Shown here: in pieces, positions 18,264-28,230 of the stretch
How positions within the stretch are numbered: the stretch's first letter is position 1
Layout of the letters: every line of letters starts with the position of its first letter
DNA from: Pichia kudriavzevii
Taxonomy: Eukaryota > Ascomycota > Pichiomycetes > Pichiales > Pichiaceae
Length of the DNA: 64,000 bases
Direction of reading: 5' to 3'
Assembly: GCF_003054445.1 (NCBI RefSeq)
Contig: NC_042506.1
Span: 751,501-815,500 of the forward strand
Position numbers and translations under genes: made by a program
The notes under the pieces: generated by a model
What the model was told of the DNA's origin: nothing
The model's database searches: none
What the model saw: the letters and a program-made list of their open reading frames with translations, nothing else

Positions 18264-19373
18264 CTAATTATCTTGTGCAGCAAGTTGCCAGGCTGGAATT
18301 GAAGCATCAGAATTCCCTATTTTCGACTTTTGCGCAGAAGCTAATTGCCATGCAGGAATATTAGAACTTGGTTCCGTAGTTGTGACCTCTGCTGGCGGCG
18401 GCAACGAAGTGCTGGAAGTCGACTTGTAGTTTTCATTTAATATATCCTTAGCAGATGGCACACTAGATGGTGGTGGTATATCAAGTTCATACTTGGGCTC
18501 TGTTGGAACACTAACGCTTGATGTCGAGCGATTGTTAGTCAGCAAATTAGCAGGTGGTGATGGTGAAGGTCTTGGGATTTCAGTGCCTGATTGCCTGTAT
18601 CCTTCCGTTTCCTTCTTCGAGTCAATGCTATCAATAAAGGATATCAAGTTATCTGTTTTCTCCTCCAACTCTTTTAGTTCACTGGAAATGGTGCTCTTTT
18701 GAGCTTCCAAGTTCTTCAGTAATGTTGTCTTGATACTGTCAACCTCTAACTTTAAATACTTCAATGTCTCCTCATTTCTCAAGTTCTTCTCGTTGGTAGC
18801 CTTCACAATTGCATCTACTTCCATCAATGCTTCATCGATCAGCTTGGTTTTTTCATCTTGTCTACTGATGAACTCACTTTGGTCTTTTTCCAATTGTTCA
18901 AGAACAGCTTCAACCCGTTGGAATTCCCTTTCCAAGCTTTCCTTATCTTCGTCTAGCTTTGACTGAGACGGAGGAATAACCTTCGGTAATAAGTATCTAG
19001 ACACAATTTGATATGCACCATACATAATTCCCGCCGAAGTTGTACCCATAATGACATAATCCTTCCAATCATAGGAGCGTGGTGCTGGAGGTGGTGGTGG
19101 GGCATAGTATGGGAAGGGAGCTACACCTAAACCGCCACCTGTGCTTGGGACACCTGCTCCAGCCGGAATAGGAGGAGCCGGTGGCGGGCCTTTGTGTGTC
19201 TGCTGTTGAGTGGCGGCTATAGTTAATGCTTGGTTTATTTCTGCATTGGACATCCCCTTTGACTCTAAAAACTGTATCTTCTTTGCCATAGGAGTATCTG
19301 CAACACTAGGATCTGTTAGAAAGGAAACAGCATTGTCCAGCATTTCCTGACGAGTGTTGCTCTGTTGTGACAT
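18264..19373 (-). CDS. PEX14: Peroxin-14, peroxisomal docking/translocation factor
   Basis: A 369-residue peroxisomal membrane protein that docks the import receptors Pex5 and Pex7 and forms the import pore with Pex5. The N-terminal Pex14 domain (residues about 8-52) is clear: REMLDNAVSFLTDPSVADTP, then MAKKIQFLESKGMSNAEINQ, the three-helix fold that binds WxxxF motifs. A Pro-rich stretch (about 60-95) leads to a single hydrophobic segment near residues 106-130 (YVIMGTTSAGIMYGAYQIVS). A coiled coil follows (about 135-245) and then a Ser/Pro-rich tail with two copies of a PAWQLA motif near the end. Length is near S. cerevisiae Pex14 (341). It diverges from INO80, the two starts being about 218 bp apart. 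Confidence 0.95.
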   Translation of the reverse strand: MSQQSNTRQEMLDNAVSFLTDPSVADTPMAKKIQFLESKGMSNAEINQALTIAATQQQTHKGPPPAPPIPAGAGVPSTGGGLGVAPFPYYAPPPPPAPRSYDWKDYVIMGTTSAGIMYGAYQIVSRYLLPKVIPPSQSKLDEDKESLEREFQRVEAVLEQLEKDQSEFISRQDEKTKLIDEALMEVDAIVKATNEKNLRNEETLKYLKLEVDSIKTTLLKNLEAQKSTISSELKELEEKTDNLISFIDSIDSKKETEGYRQSGTEIPRPSPSPPANLLTNNRSTSSVSVPTEPKYELDIPPPSSVPSAKDILNENYKSTSSTSLPPPAEVTTTEPSSNIPAWQLASAQKSKIGNSDASIPAWQLAAQDN

Positions 19374-19591
19374 TGTTTATTAGCCAGCTCTACGTAGTGG
19401 TGTTTTGTATTTAAAAACCCTAATAAAACAGTGTGTGTGGGTGTGAATTATACGGTGGATCGATTTGTGTCGAGTTGAGCTGAGTGCACGACTTCGAAGG
19501 TTCGACAACATCAAGTTTTCTTTGCACTCTCGGGTGATGCACTGACTCTTTTTCCTGAACACAAGGGGTGTCCATTTGAGAGGGCAACCAG

Positions 19592-22500
19592 ATGAAGATG
19601 CAACACACAGAGAGTGTTGTCGACACTGAGACTACTCACCAGGCAAAGGTACGTTTATCTCCCCACCCGTGACACGTTAGAATTCCACAACTTAACAGGA
19701 GACATTCTGCTAACACTATCTTCTTTTTTTCTTCTTATTTTAATTACAGACGTCACCAACCGATATGTCTTTAGAGCCCGAGGTCAAGACCGAAGGGAAA
19801 GACCTTCAAAACGAAGCAGGCCTTGGTCAGGTAAAGGATGGTTCTAGGACCACTTTAGCCGATGCTGATGAACTAATGAAGGTTTTCCAGAAGAAGCTAA
19901 GGGCTGTTGTTAACATGGACCATACTGCAAACACCACTTTCAATGACTTGAAGCTTATGAATGATGAGTTTCAGTTCCTTGCTACCACGAATGGTATTTA
20001 CCTTGATCGCAAATTCACTGATAAATTGAGAACTCAAGTGGATAAAATGAATCCTTCAACTGATATATATGACAAGATTTTCAAACGTCAAAAGCAGGCA
20101 AGAGAAGAAGCTGGAGCTTTAGACCACCTAAAATCTACAGTATTAGATTACATGGTAGATGTTCAAACTGAACGTGAATACATCCTCCAAAATTTGAACG
20201 AATCTAATTCAAGTAGTAAGTTATCACCGGATGAAAATCCATATGTGGCACCATTGAGAGTCAACTATATAGATCCAATCAAAAACTTAGCATTTAATGG
20301 ATTTAATGCTAAAGCTACCCAAGAACCAAATAGACCACAACGTAGAAGTAGAAGGACCTCTAGCGTGAAAACTAATGAGAATCAATCAACGGCCAGTAAA
20401 CCTAATACCAGAGGAAGCAAGGGCAAATCTAAAAAGAATTCACTTGCAACGACTGCAATTACGAATAATGTTGTGAAATCGAAAAGAAAGAGAAAACCAA
20501 CGGTCCGTGCGGATGAGATACTAGATGATGAAGAATTTGAGACAGAATTAACTGCAATTTTGGAAAACCAACAAGAGGAGGAGGAACCAAAGAAAAAAAG
20601 AAGGAGGGGCAAAAATACTGTTTCCACTGAAGATGCTGTGAGTCATACAGAAAATGTCAAACCACCGGAGCCTGTTATTGAAGAAAGTCTATCTCAGAAG
20701 CAGCTGAAGTCCCTTGAAAGACATTACGATAACACTTATATTTCAATTTGGAAAGATTTGGCAAGAAAAGATGGACCAAAAGCTTATAGGTTGTTCCAGC
20801 AAACTGCTCAAGCAAAATCTATCAACATGAGAAAGACGGCACAGTTAGCCATGAGAGAATGCAAGAAATGGCAAAGTAAAACCACCAAGCAACAAAAGGA
20901 TTTGAATGCAAAGGCTAGAAGAAACATGAGAGAAATGTTAAGTTTCTGGAAGAAAAACGAAAAAGAAGAAAGAAATTTGAGATTGAAAGCCGAACAAGAA
21001 GCTCTGGCTAAGGCTAAGAAAGAGGAAGAAGAAAGAGAAGCAAAGAGACAAGCTAGGAAACTAAACTTCTTAATCAACCAAACCGAACTATATTCTCACT
21101 TCATTGGTAGGAAAATTAAAACTAGTGAAATGGAAGGTGAAATGGGCGACAAAAATATACCAAGTAGTTCTTCAACCAACTCCAATGGTAAACATCTTTC
21201 CGAAGATCAGGTTGATTTGAGTTTGGCGACGAAAGATTTCAATGCTTTGAATTTTGATGAAGAGGATGAAGCTGAATTACAAAAGAGGGCTGCTGCCAAT
21301 GCACAATCGGCCTTGTTAGAAGCTAAAAATAAGGCACAGCAGTTTAATCATGGTGTCAAGAGAGCTGATAATAATTCTGACGACTCGGCAGACGAATCTG
21401 ATGAGGAGGATAATGAGGGCGAGTTGAATTTCAAAAACCCATCTTCAGCTGGTGACCTTGTTGTTGACCAACCTAAATTATTGAACTGCACCCTAAAGGA
21501 ATATCAACGTAAAGGTTTGAACTGGTTGGCGAATCTATACGAGCAAGGTATAAATGGTATTTTGGCAGACGAAATGGGTCTCGGTAAAACTGTTCAATCT
21601 ATTTCGGTCCTTGCATACTTGGCGGAAACGCATGATATTTGGGGACCTTTCCTTGTTGTGACACCTTCCTCGACGTTACATAACTGGCAACAGGAAATTA
21701 CAAAGTTTGTGCCTGATTTCAATGTCTTACCATATTGGGGTACTGCCAAAGATCGTAAAGTTCTACGTAAATTTTGGGACAGAAAAAATATTATATACAA
21801 TAGAAATACTCCATTTCATGTTGTTGTTACTTCTTATCAGTTAGTCGTTGCAGATCAACAATATTTTCAAAAAATGAAGTGGCAGTATATGATTTTAGAT
21901 GAAGCACAGGCCATTAAATCATCTCAGTCTACCAGATGGAAGTCGCTACTCAACTTACAATGCCGTAATAGATTACTTTTAACTGGTACTCCAATTCAAA
22001 ATAACATGCAAGAATTATGGGCCTTGTTGCATTTTATCATGCCTTCATTGTTTGATTCTCATGATGAGTTCAGTGAATGGTTTTCCAAAGATATTGAGGC
22101 GCATGCTCAAGCTAATTCCAAATTGAATGAAGAGCAATTGCGTAGGTTACATGCTATTCTAAAGCCATTTATGTTACGTAGAATCAAGAAAAACGTTCAA
22201 AGCGAATTGGGTGATAAGATCGAGGTTGATGTTTACTGTGATCTGACTAATAGACAAAAAAAGTTGTACCGTATGTTACGTTCCCAAATCAACTTGATGG
22301 ACTTGATTGAGAACAATAAAAGAATTGGTAACAATGAAGAAGTTGAGTCGTTAATGAACGTTGTCATGCAATTTAGAAAAGTTTGTAATCATCCTGATTT
22401 GTTCGAAAGAGCAGATACAAAGTCTGCATTTAGCTTCTCTTCTTATTCAATGACAGGTAATTTACTAAAAGAAGTTAATGAACCTTTATTGGAATTGAAT

Positions 22501-23736
22501 TACAGCACAAGGAACCTAATCGAGTATAGGATACCAAAACTCATCATTGATGACCTTCTGTTACCATCATTTGAGAAAGAGAATCTTACTGACAAGGAAC
22601 GAATGATAAAAAAAATGTTTTCTGTTTACAATGCCGAATCTTTAGTCAGTAATGAGAAAAATGAAATGAATGTTCTCAAGTTTGTTAGGGAGTCACCTAG
22701 TGAGGTGAAACGGATTGTCAATAATAATGTATTAATCAATGCAGTGAATAATAGAAATTATGGACAAACTACTAGAGATTCAAGGGCAAAACTCATAGAG
22801 GAAATATATGGTCATGACGAGAAGAATTCGGTGGTATTGAGCTCGCAAGTATCTGATAAAATTCCAAACCATATGAGAGATGCCATAGACAGTGTTTCGA
22901 AAGCTATGTACATGAGAAGTTTCCAAAAAGGTTATCATGATAATGCTAGGGCTCCTCCAGTTGAATTAGTAATTTCAAAAAGTAACTTAAACTCAATAAA
23001 AAATGACGTTTTATTTAGTCCTACAATAAGACAAGCACTATTGCCATTGAACCTTGACACGCAAGCTGCACTGATTGAAAATGAAGTTCCTCTCAAAGAT
23101 TGGCCGAAAGCAGAGATGTTACCTGAAGAAGAATCCAATTACATGGGAGGTGGTACTATACGACTTCCATCAATGGAAAGATTTGTTCTAGAAAGTGCCA
23201 AGTTGAAGAAACTTGACCAAATGTTGGTTGACCTTAAGAAAGGTGGTCATAAGTGTTTGATTTACTTTCAAATGACTAGAATGATGGATCTAATGGAGGA
23301 ATATTTGACTTACAGACAATATAAATACATCAGGTTGGATGGTTCCTCTAGACTCTCGGACAGAAGAGATTTGGTGAATGATTGGCAAACGAATCCTGAA
23401 CTATTTATCTTCTTGTTGTCGACAAGAGCAGGTGGTTTAGGTATTAATCTTACTGCTGCAGATACCGTTATTTTCTACGATTCGGATTGGAACCCAACAA
23501 TCGATTCGCAAGCCATGGACCGTGCTCACAGATTGGGACAAACTAGGCAAGTTACTGTTTACAGATTGTTAGTTCGTGGCACAATCGAAGAACGTATGAG
23601 AGACCGTGCTAAGCAAAAGGAGCACGTCCAACAGGTCGTCATGGAAGGCAAAGTTGATGTTCTTGAACAACCTGAGGAAAGGGAGAAATCTGATAAGAAA
23701 GAAATGGCACTCTGGCTACTTGAAGACGATAAATAG
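19592..23736 (+). CDS. INO80: INO80 chromatin remodelling ATPase (two exons)
   Basis: Catalytic subunit of the INO80 nucleosome remodeller (H2A.Z exchange, replication, repair). Exon 1 is 19592-19648 (19 codons) and exon 2 is 19750-23736, giving about 1347 residues; frames join in phase across a canonical intron. Without splicing the frame would begin at ATG 19765, losing 24 residues. Domains, counted from 19592: a basic N-terminus with KRKRK clusters, then an HSA segment at about 330-450 (WKDLARKDGPKAYRLFQQ and many basic/acidic helices). The Snf2 ATPase follows, with DEMGLGKT at 626-633 and the INO80-typical DEAQ at 736-739. LTGTPIQNNMQELWALLHF comes next, then a long helicase insertion (about 910-1140) and lobe 2 with LSTRAGGLGINLTAADTVIF. 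An alternative ATG lies at 19598. Divergent from PEX14. Confidence 0.93.
19649..19749 (+). other. INO80: Spliceosomal intron in INO80
   Basis: A 101-bp intron with 5' splice site GTACGT (19649), branch point TGCTAAC (19708-19714), a pyrimidine-rich tract and 3' site TTACAG ending at 19749. Branch A to acceptor is 36 nt. Both splice borders fall between codons of an open frame starting at ATG 19592. Confidence 0.85.
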
Positions 23737-24045
23737 AGAGGTTTTTCTTGTAAAATATTCCGATATTATGTATGTAAATAATCAAGATAATAAAATTGAT
23801 CGACATTCCCTTTAACGCACTTTGCTGGAAAAAATTATGGACTTTCCTCATTCTCAAAGAGCGGTGCGGTGGAATTTGCTGTGAACTTGCCACTCGTGCT
23901 GTTCAACAGCCTCTGATAACTAAGTCCCCGTGTGAAACTAAAATTTTAGTTTACGTTAGTATCCTTTCTAGTATACAAATACGGAAGACGCCACGGTCTT
24001 TTTTTCCTCCTAAGTAACTGATACGAGCATTGACATTCTCCCTCG
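23737..24045. other. INO80-HLJ1 intergenic region
   Basis: A 309-bp same-strand gap holding the INO80 3' end and the HLJ1 promoter. I see a T-rich patch just upstream of the HLJ1 start and no recognisable regulatory element. Confidence 0.4.
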
Positions 24046-25113
24046 ATGGCAGATTGTACCCCGGAACAAGCAAAGCTTGTTGATGAAATTTTAAGCATTC
24101 AACGTACTGACTACTATCGTGTTTTAAAAGTTGACAAATCAGCAAGTGATGTTGAAATCAAAAAATCATACAGAAAGCTGGCTATCAAACTACATCCTGA
24201 TAAAAATAAGCATCCAAAAGCCTCAGAAGCATTTAAGGTCATTGCCAAAGCCTTCGAAGTTTTAGGCGATGAATCTAAGAGGAAGTTATACGACATGACA
24301 GGTACTGATCCAGACTCTCGTAGTGCAGGTGCCTCTGGGGGAGGTGCAGGACATCCAGGAGCACATTTCAATAATTTCCAGGGCTTTGGGGGCGGATTTC
24401 CTGGATTTCAAGGAGGGTTCCAACCAGGACCTGGTATGGGTGGTGGTCTAAACGAGGATTTATTGAATATGTTGTTTGGTATGGGTGGTTTAGGTAATAA
24501 TGGATTCTCATTTACCTTTGGAGGTAATGGATTCCCTAATAATGGATTCTACTATAGTAATCAACCAGGAATGAATGCTAGAAGACGTGCAGCACAAAAC
24601 GCCAACGCACAACGTCAAGGACAGGGTGCAAGACGTGGAGCTGCTGGACGTGAGCAGGCTCAATGGACACAATACATTGTTCAATTCCTACCTTTACTGA
24701 TTATTTTGTTCTCCATAATAATCAACTCACTTACTGGAGATTCGTCCTCTAATTACAATAATGCAAGACAATTCCATGGTAGAGTTCCTAAATATGGATT
24801 TGAAAAAGGTGCAGGTTTGGATGTTGAACGTACTACACCAAATCATAATATTAACTACTACATCAGTGAGAAGACCCTCAACAACTTCCAAGGGCGAAAA
24901 AATGCAGACACCGAATTAGCTGGGTTAGATAAGTATGTTGAAGGACAATATATCAACGAACTAAGCCAAACATGTCAGAGGGAAAAGAACTACCAGAGGG
25001 AGCTTATTGAAAGTGCACAAGGTATCTTTTATAACGACTGGGATAAGATCGAAAGAGCTCAAAAAATGACATTACCTCATTGTGAAAGATTAAGAGAACT
25101 TAATCTTTTATAG
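24046..25113 (+). CDS. HLJ1: ER-membrane J-protein, HLJ1/DNAJB12 type
   Basis: A 355-residue Hsp70 co-chaperone. The J domain spans residues about 24-92 (TDYYRVLKVDKSASDVEIKK) with the essential HPD in KLHPDKNKH. A Gly/Phe/Asn-rich linker (about 95-190) follows. One hydrophobic segment at about 211-230 (IVQFLPLLIILFSIIINSL) anchors it in the ER, with the J domain facing the cytosol. After it, residues 250-350 (NYYISEKTLNNF to PHCERLRELN) match the C-terminal domain of DNAJB12/DNAJB14 (DUF1977). S. cerevisiae Hlj1 is only 224 residues, so this form is fuller and closer to the animal/plant architecture. Hlj1 helps ERAD of membrane proteins with Hsp70 Ssa1. Confidence 0.88.
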   Translation: MADCTPEQAKLVDEILSIQRTDYYRVLKVDKSASDVEIKKSYRKLAIKLHPDKNKHPKASEAFKVIAKAFEVLGDESKRKLYDMTGTDPDSRSAGASGGGAGHPGAHFNNFQGFGGGFPGFQGGFQPGPGMGGGLNEDLLNMLFGMGGLGNNGFSFTFGGNGFPNNGFYYSNQPGMNARRRAAQNANAQRQGQGARRGAAGREQAQWTQYIVQFLPLLIILFSIIINSLTGDSSSNYNNARQFHGRVPKYGFEKGAGLDVERTTPNHNINYYISEKTLNNFQGRKNADTELAGLDKYVEGQYINELSQTCQREKNYQRELIESAQGIFYNDWDKIERAQKMTLPHCERLRELNLL

Positions 25114-25232
25114 GTTTATAAGATAAATGTAAATAATAGAACACTTTCTACGCAAGTTCTTGAATGGTATTCTCCAATATCAAAGACTATATGTGATAAA
25201 AATTAATGTATGTCCTCTAAAAATAAGAAAGT

Positions 25233-25240
25233 GAAAAAAA
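25233..25240 (-). terminator. Pol III terminator of tRNA-Phe
   Basis: An A8 run on the plus strand gives T8 on the transcribed strand a few bases after the tRNA 3' end, the usual RNA polymerase III stop. Confidence 0.7.
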
Positions 25241-25246
25241 ATTAAT

Positions 25247-25318
25247 TGCGAGCTCTGTGGATCGAACACAGGGCCTCCAGATCTTCAGTCTGGCGCTCTC
25301 CCACTGAGCTAAGCCCGC
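25247..25318 (-). tRNA. tRNA-Phe (anticodon GAA), no intron
   Basis: Read on the minus strand, the 72-nt sequence starts GCGGGCTTAGCTCAG and contains CTGAAGA (anticodon GAA) in a loop closed by CCAGA/TCTGG. It has the T arm CTGTGTTCGATCCACAG and ends GAGCTCGC plus discriminator A. The acceptor stem pairs throughout with one G-U. It is almost identical to S. cerevisiae tRNA-Phe, but there is no intron after the anticodon, unlike S. cerevisiae. A T8 run on the transcribed strand lies just past its 3' end, a Pol III terminator. Confidence 0.97.
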
Positions 25319-27585
25319 TTCAGTTGAATTTTATGCCTTTTGATAATTCATGTACACAGCTAACGACAATATAAAACTCTCATTTAGTTACGAAGTAGGA
25401 TTTAGTTTTGGAGGTGTCGTACAGTATGTGCTCTTATTAAAGCTTTCTTTAACAAACCAAAAAATCAAAAAATTAGGTCTCTGAAAATCACTCTCACTCA
25501 GAGAAGTAAAATTTTTTTTTGACACATTTAAATGGAACGTTTAAGGATTGCTAATAATCTCTTAAGAAAGAAAGACTAAAGTGACTAACAAATATTTTAC
25601 TCAACTAATATTGGACCGGAAAACACCAACATAAAAGATGGCAAGTATGAACTGAAACTTCCAACAAAAAATTTGATATAAAGATGCTACTTGTCTTCAA
25701 CCTCAACAGGAAATTCATCTCCGTAAGCGGAAAGAGAGCGTGGCTAGGAGAAATAAGAGCACTACTTGCTACGTTGAAAAAAATTGGGGTAAATAGCAAG
25801 TACATAGTAGTACAGTCTCCTAATGAGTTTCAGCTTGGTTTTCTCTTTGTCGTAGTTTTGCAAAACCTACATGCCAGTCTCAATTATAAATGTTGGATTG
25901 ATTCTTTACACAAGCTGATGTGTACATATTATCTAAACTTTGTACTAAAACAAGAAAATTAGGAACATTTTGTTTCTAGTGTTACACACTTTTAATAACA
26001 CTTTATTTACTCATGATTTTTGTTTCTCATAAAGACTCAATACAATCATTTCGGGTTTGATTACACAAACATAAGGAGAGGCATCCTTTATACAAAGTTT
26101 AAGTTCCATGGGTCTACTTGTTAATACATGCTTTTTCATCGTTTGCAAGCAATCATTTATCGTCGTCAATTTTTAAAAGTTTTACCTAAGAATCAAGCCA
26201 ACAACCATTATATATTTTTTAGGTAGTATTTATCGAAGTATGATACCTTTTAATTCACGCAGTTCATAATTAATGATAATACAACGTTTAAGTTTTTTGT
26301 GTAGAAATTCGTACTATGATCTCATCCTAAAAAAAAAAACATACCTGGATACAGCACAAACCAAAAAACTTGTTGATTCATCTTTTTGGCACAAAATGAT
26401 CGTAGACTGCAAAGTAGAAAAGGTTTATCCACCAACTGTTGCTGATGTTTTCACGTTAAATCACGCTTTCTCGACACCGTCAACCTACAGTCATACATAT
26501 ATGGAAATAAGTTTTTGGTTTTTTTTACCTTCTATGCTGGAAATTAATAACATAATATTCTATAGAAGCCTGAGAGATAGCAGCTCAGCTAAAAGAGACC
26601 TTTGAAAAAACTCAATGAAAACATGCAATGCTTTAAGGAAATAACGGTTTTCTTTACTGGGATTAAGTTGTGTAAACTTTTTTTTGCCATTAGTAACTCA
26701 AGCATCATTTGGTATCTAAGGGGCCCTACGGCAAGATAAAACCTCTTGCTTGAAATCGCAACCTTCAGAATGTTGAACAATTGAAGAAACGAGTTTTTTT
26801 TGTTTGCTACTATTCAAAAAATATTCTACTGGGAGCAGGTACTTCATATAAAAAGCGGTATACTTTTTTATTGTTGATCTTTCTAGAAACAGGAGCACAG
26901 GCTTACATTTGCTTTTTCAAACTTTTATAGGTTTCACGAGTATGCAATTAGTAGACAGCACCCAAAGAGAGGTGTTGCTCTCAATTTGCCATGAGGCCGT
27001 TGTTCAGCAAAAGTTGTTATTCTAACTAGGTCAGTTCGCTCAAGTACATATTTTCCATTGAAAACTATTGAATCCATAAAAAAACTGAGTAATGTATGTC
27101 TAGAAGTAGGTCAATGCATTATAATATACTTGCATTTATGCCTATGTCGTTAAGAATAACAAGTTTCTTAGCCCCTACTTACAGACTTTGTTTTTCAAAT
27201 ACTTATCAATTTGTATAAATTGAAGTCTTGATTACCATGATCGAACCTTGAAATTAGGATCACACAAGCGTAAAATGGACAATATTTATTTGATGAAGTA
27301 CTTCAGTATTGTGTCACTTTATTCTTTTCTTTCTTTTTATAAAAGCGGTTGGACTTCTTAATCTACATCAGTTAGTGTGCAACCGATAAAAGTTGAAGAG
27401 AAAACAAAGACAGCCTAATGGCTAATCGACATGCATTATATTGGCTTGTGCAACAAAAATGATCCTATTGTGCTTGTTATAGAGCGGCATATAGATGTAC
27501 CATTAAACGAAAATATTGCTGGTGTAATTCATTAGGGTCATAACAAGGAAGAATAAATATACAATTTAAGGGTAATTAGGGTCAA
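25319..27585. other. Gene-poor region next to tRNA-Phe
   Basis: 2.27 kb of AT-rich sequence without a convincing gene. Short frames at 25684-25962 (92 codons) and 26273-26605 (110 codons) have no recognisable features. Sequence flanking tRNA genes often contains LTR remnants in yeasts; I looked for paired TGTTG/CAACA ends, primer-binding sites and polyprotein motifs and found none by eye. A small hairpin-like GAGAG-to-CTCTC pair is near 26964-26979. Confidence 0.4.
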
Positions 27586-27990
27586 CTAAAACACAATGGT
27601 GTTAATTAACTCTCCCTTTCCTTCTATTAATCGGAGTTTCCTATCGTTATACCACCAACCTCGAGAAATTCCTGTGTGGACAAGTAAAAGTAACAAGAAA
27701 CCCCACAACGCTAATTCCAAACCTGCCGAAACACAATGCCCATCTTCAGTTAATCCACATACCCAATATGATGCACAGCTTTTCAAATATGTAGCACAAA
27801 CTTTCAAGAATAAGCCAATAACAAAAGTTACCAAGTCATCTCTTAAAAGTGTGGAGTAATTTGGTCGTTGTTGGAATAGGTATAGGTCTTCCAGCACAAA
27901 TGATGTCTGTAAGCAAACTAATGCATAATCTGGGTATCCTAGTAATGCCAATAACCCCAAAGTTATGTCCCATAAAGTAAGCAAAACCAT
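27586..27990 (-). CDS. Small predicted membrane protein, unknown
   Basis: A 134-residue frame starting at ATG 27990. It is strongly hydrophobic with about four membrane-like segments: residues 1-20, 20-35 (weak), 55-75 and about 88-112 (LELALWGFLLLLLVHTGI). It ends in a basic tail with RGWWYNDRKLRL. Cys and Trp content and the pattern of helices look protein-like rather than random. The opposite strand over the same bases also holds an 87-codon frame, but that lacks any structure. The Cys before the last helix is faintly reminiscent of MARVEL-type yeast proteins (Nce102 family), which I cannot confirm. It could be a real lineage-specific gene or a relic. Confidence 0.4.
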   Translation of the reverse strand: MVLLTLWDITLGLLALLGYPDYALVCLQTSFVLEDLYLFQQRPNYSTLLRDDLVTFVIGLFLKVCATYLKSCASYWVCGLTEDGHCVSAGLELALWGFLLLLLVHTGISRGWWYNDRKLRLIEGKGELINTIVF

Positions 27991-28230
27991 CGTATATATT
28001 CATGCCCAAGTTTGAGGTTTATCAAATAGGGATCTGAACAATGCGACAAGGAAATACGGAAAGTAACAAAAACTATTCCTTATTCCCGTGAGTGCGGCTC
28101 TAAGAGAGTGAAAATAAATGTTGACTTTAGGTTTAGTGGACTATAAAAGGTTACAATCCCTCAAAGTTTAAGGGTAACTCTGACGATAAGCCCAGTACTT
28201 CTGAGATGAAGTAACCAACCAAAGAAGAGC

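Noticed and set aside
25684-26605. Two short plus-strand frames (92 and 110 codons) near tRNA-Phe
   Set aside because: Biased toward AT-rich codons and without motifs; not supported as genes.
25319-27585. Possible LTR element beside the tRNA gene
   Set aside because: Expected place for such insertions, but I found no paired terminal repeats, primer-binding site or polyprotein motifs.
27596-27859. 87-codon plus-strand frame opposite the small membrane protein
   Set aside because: Hydrophilic without domain features; the minus-strand frame has the more protein-like pattern.
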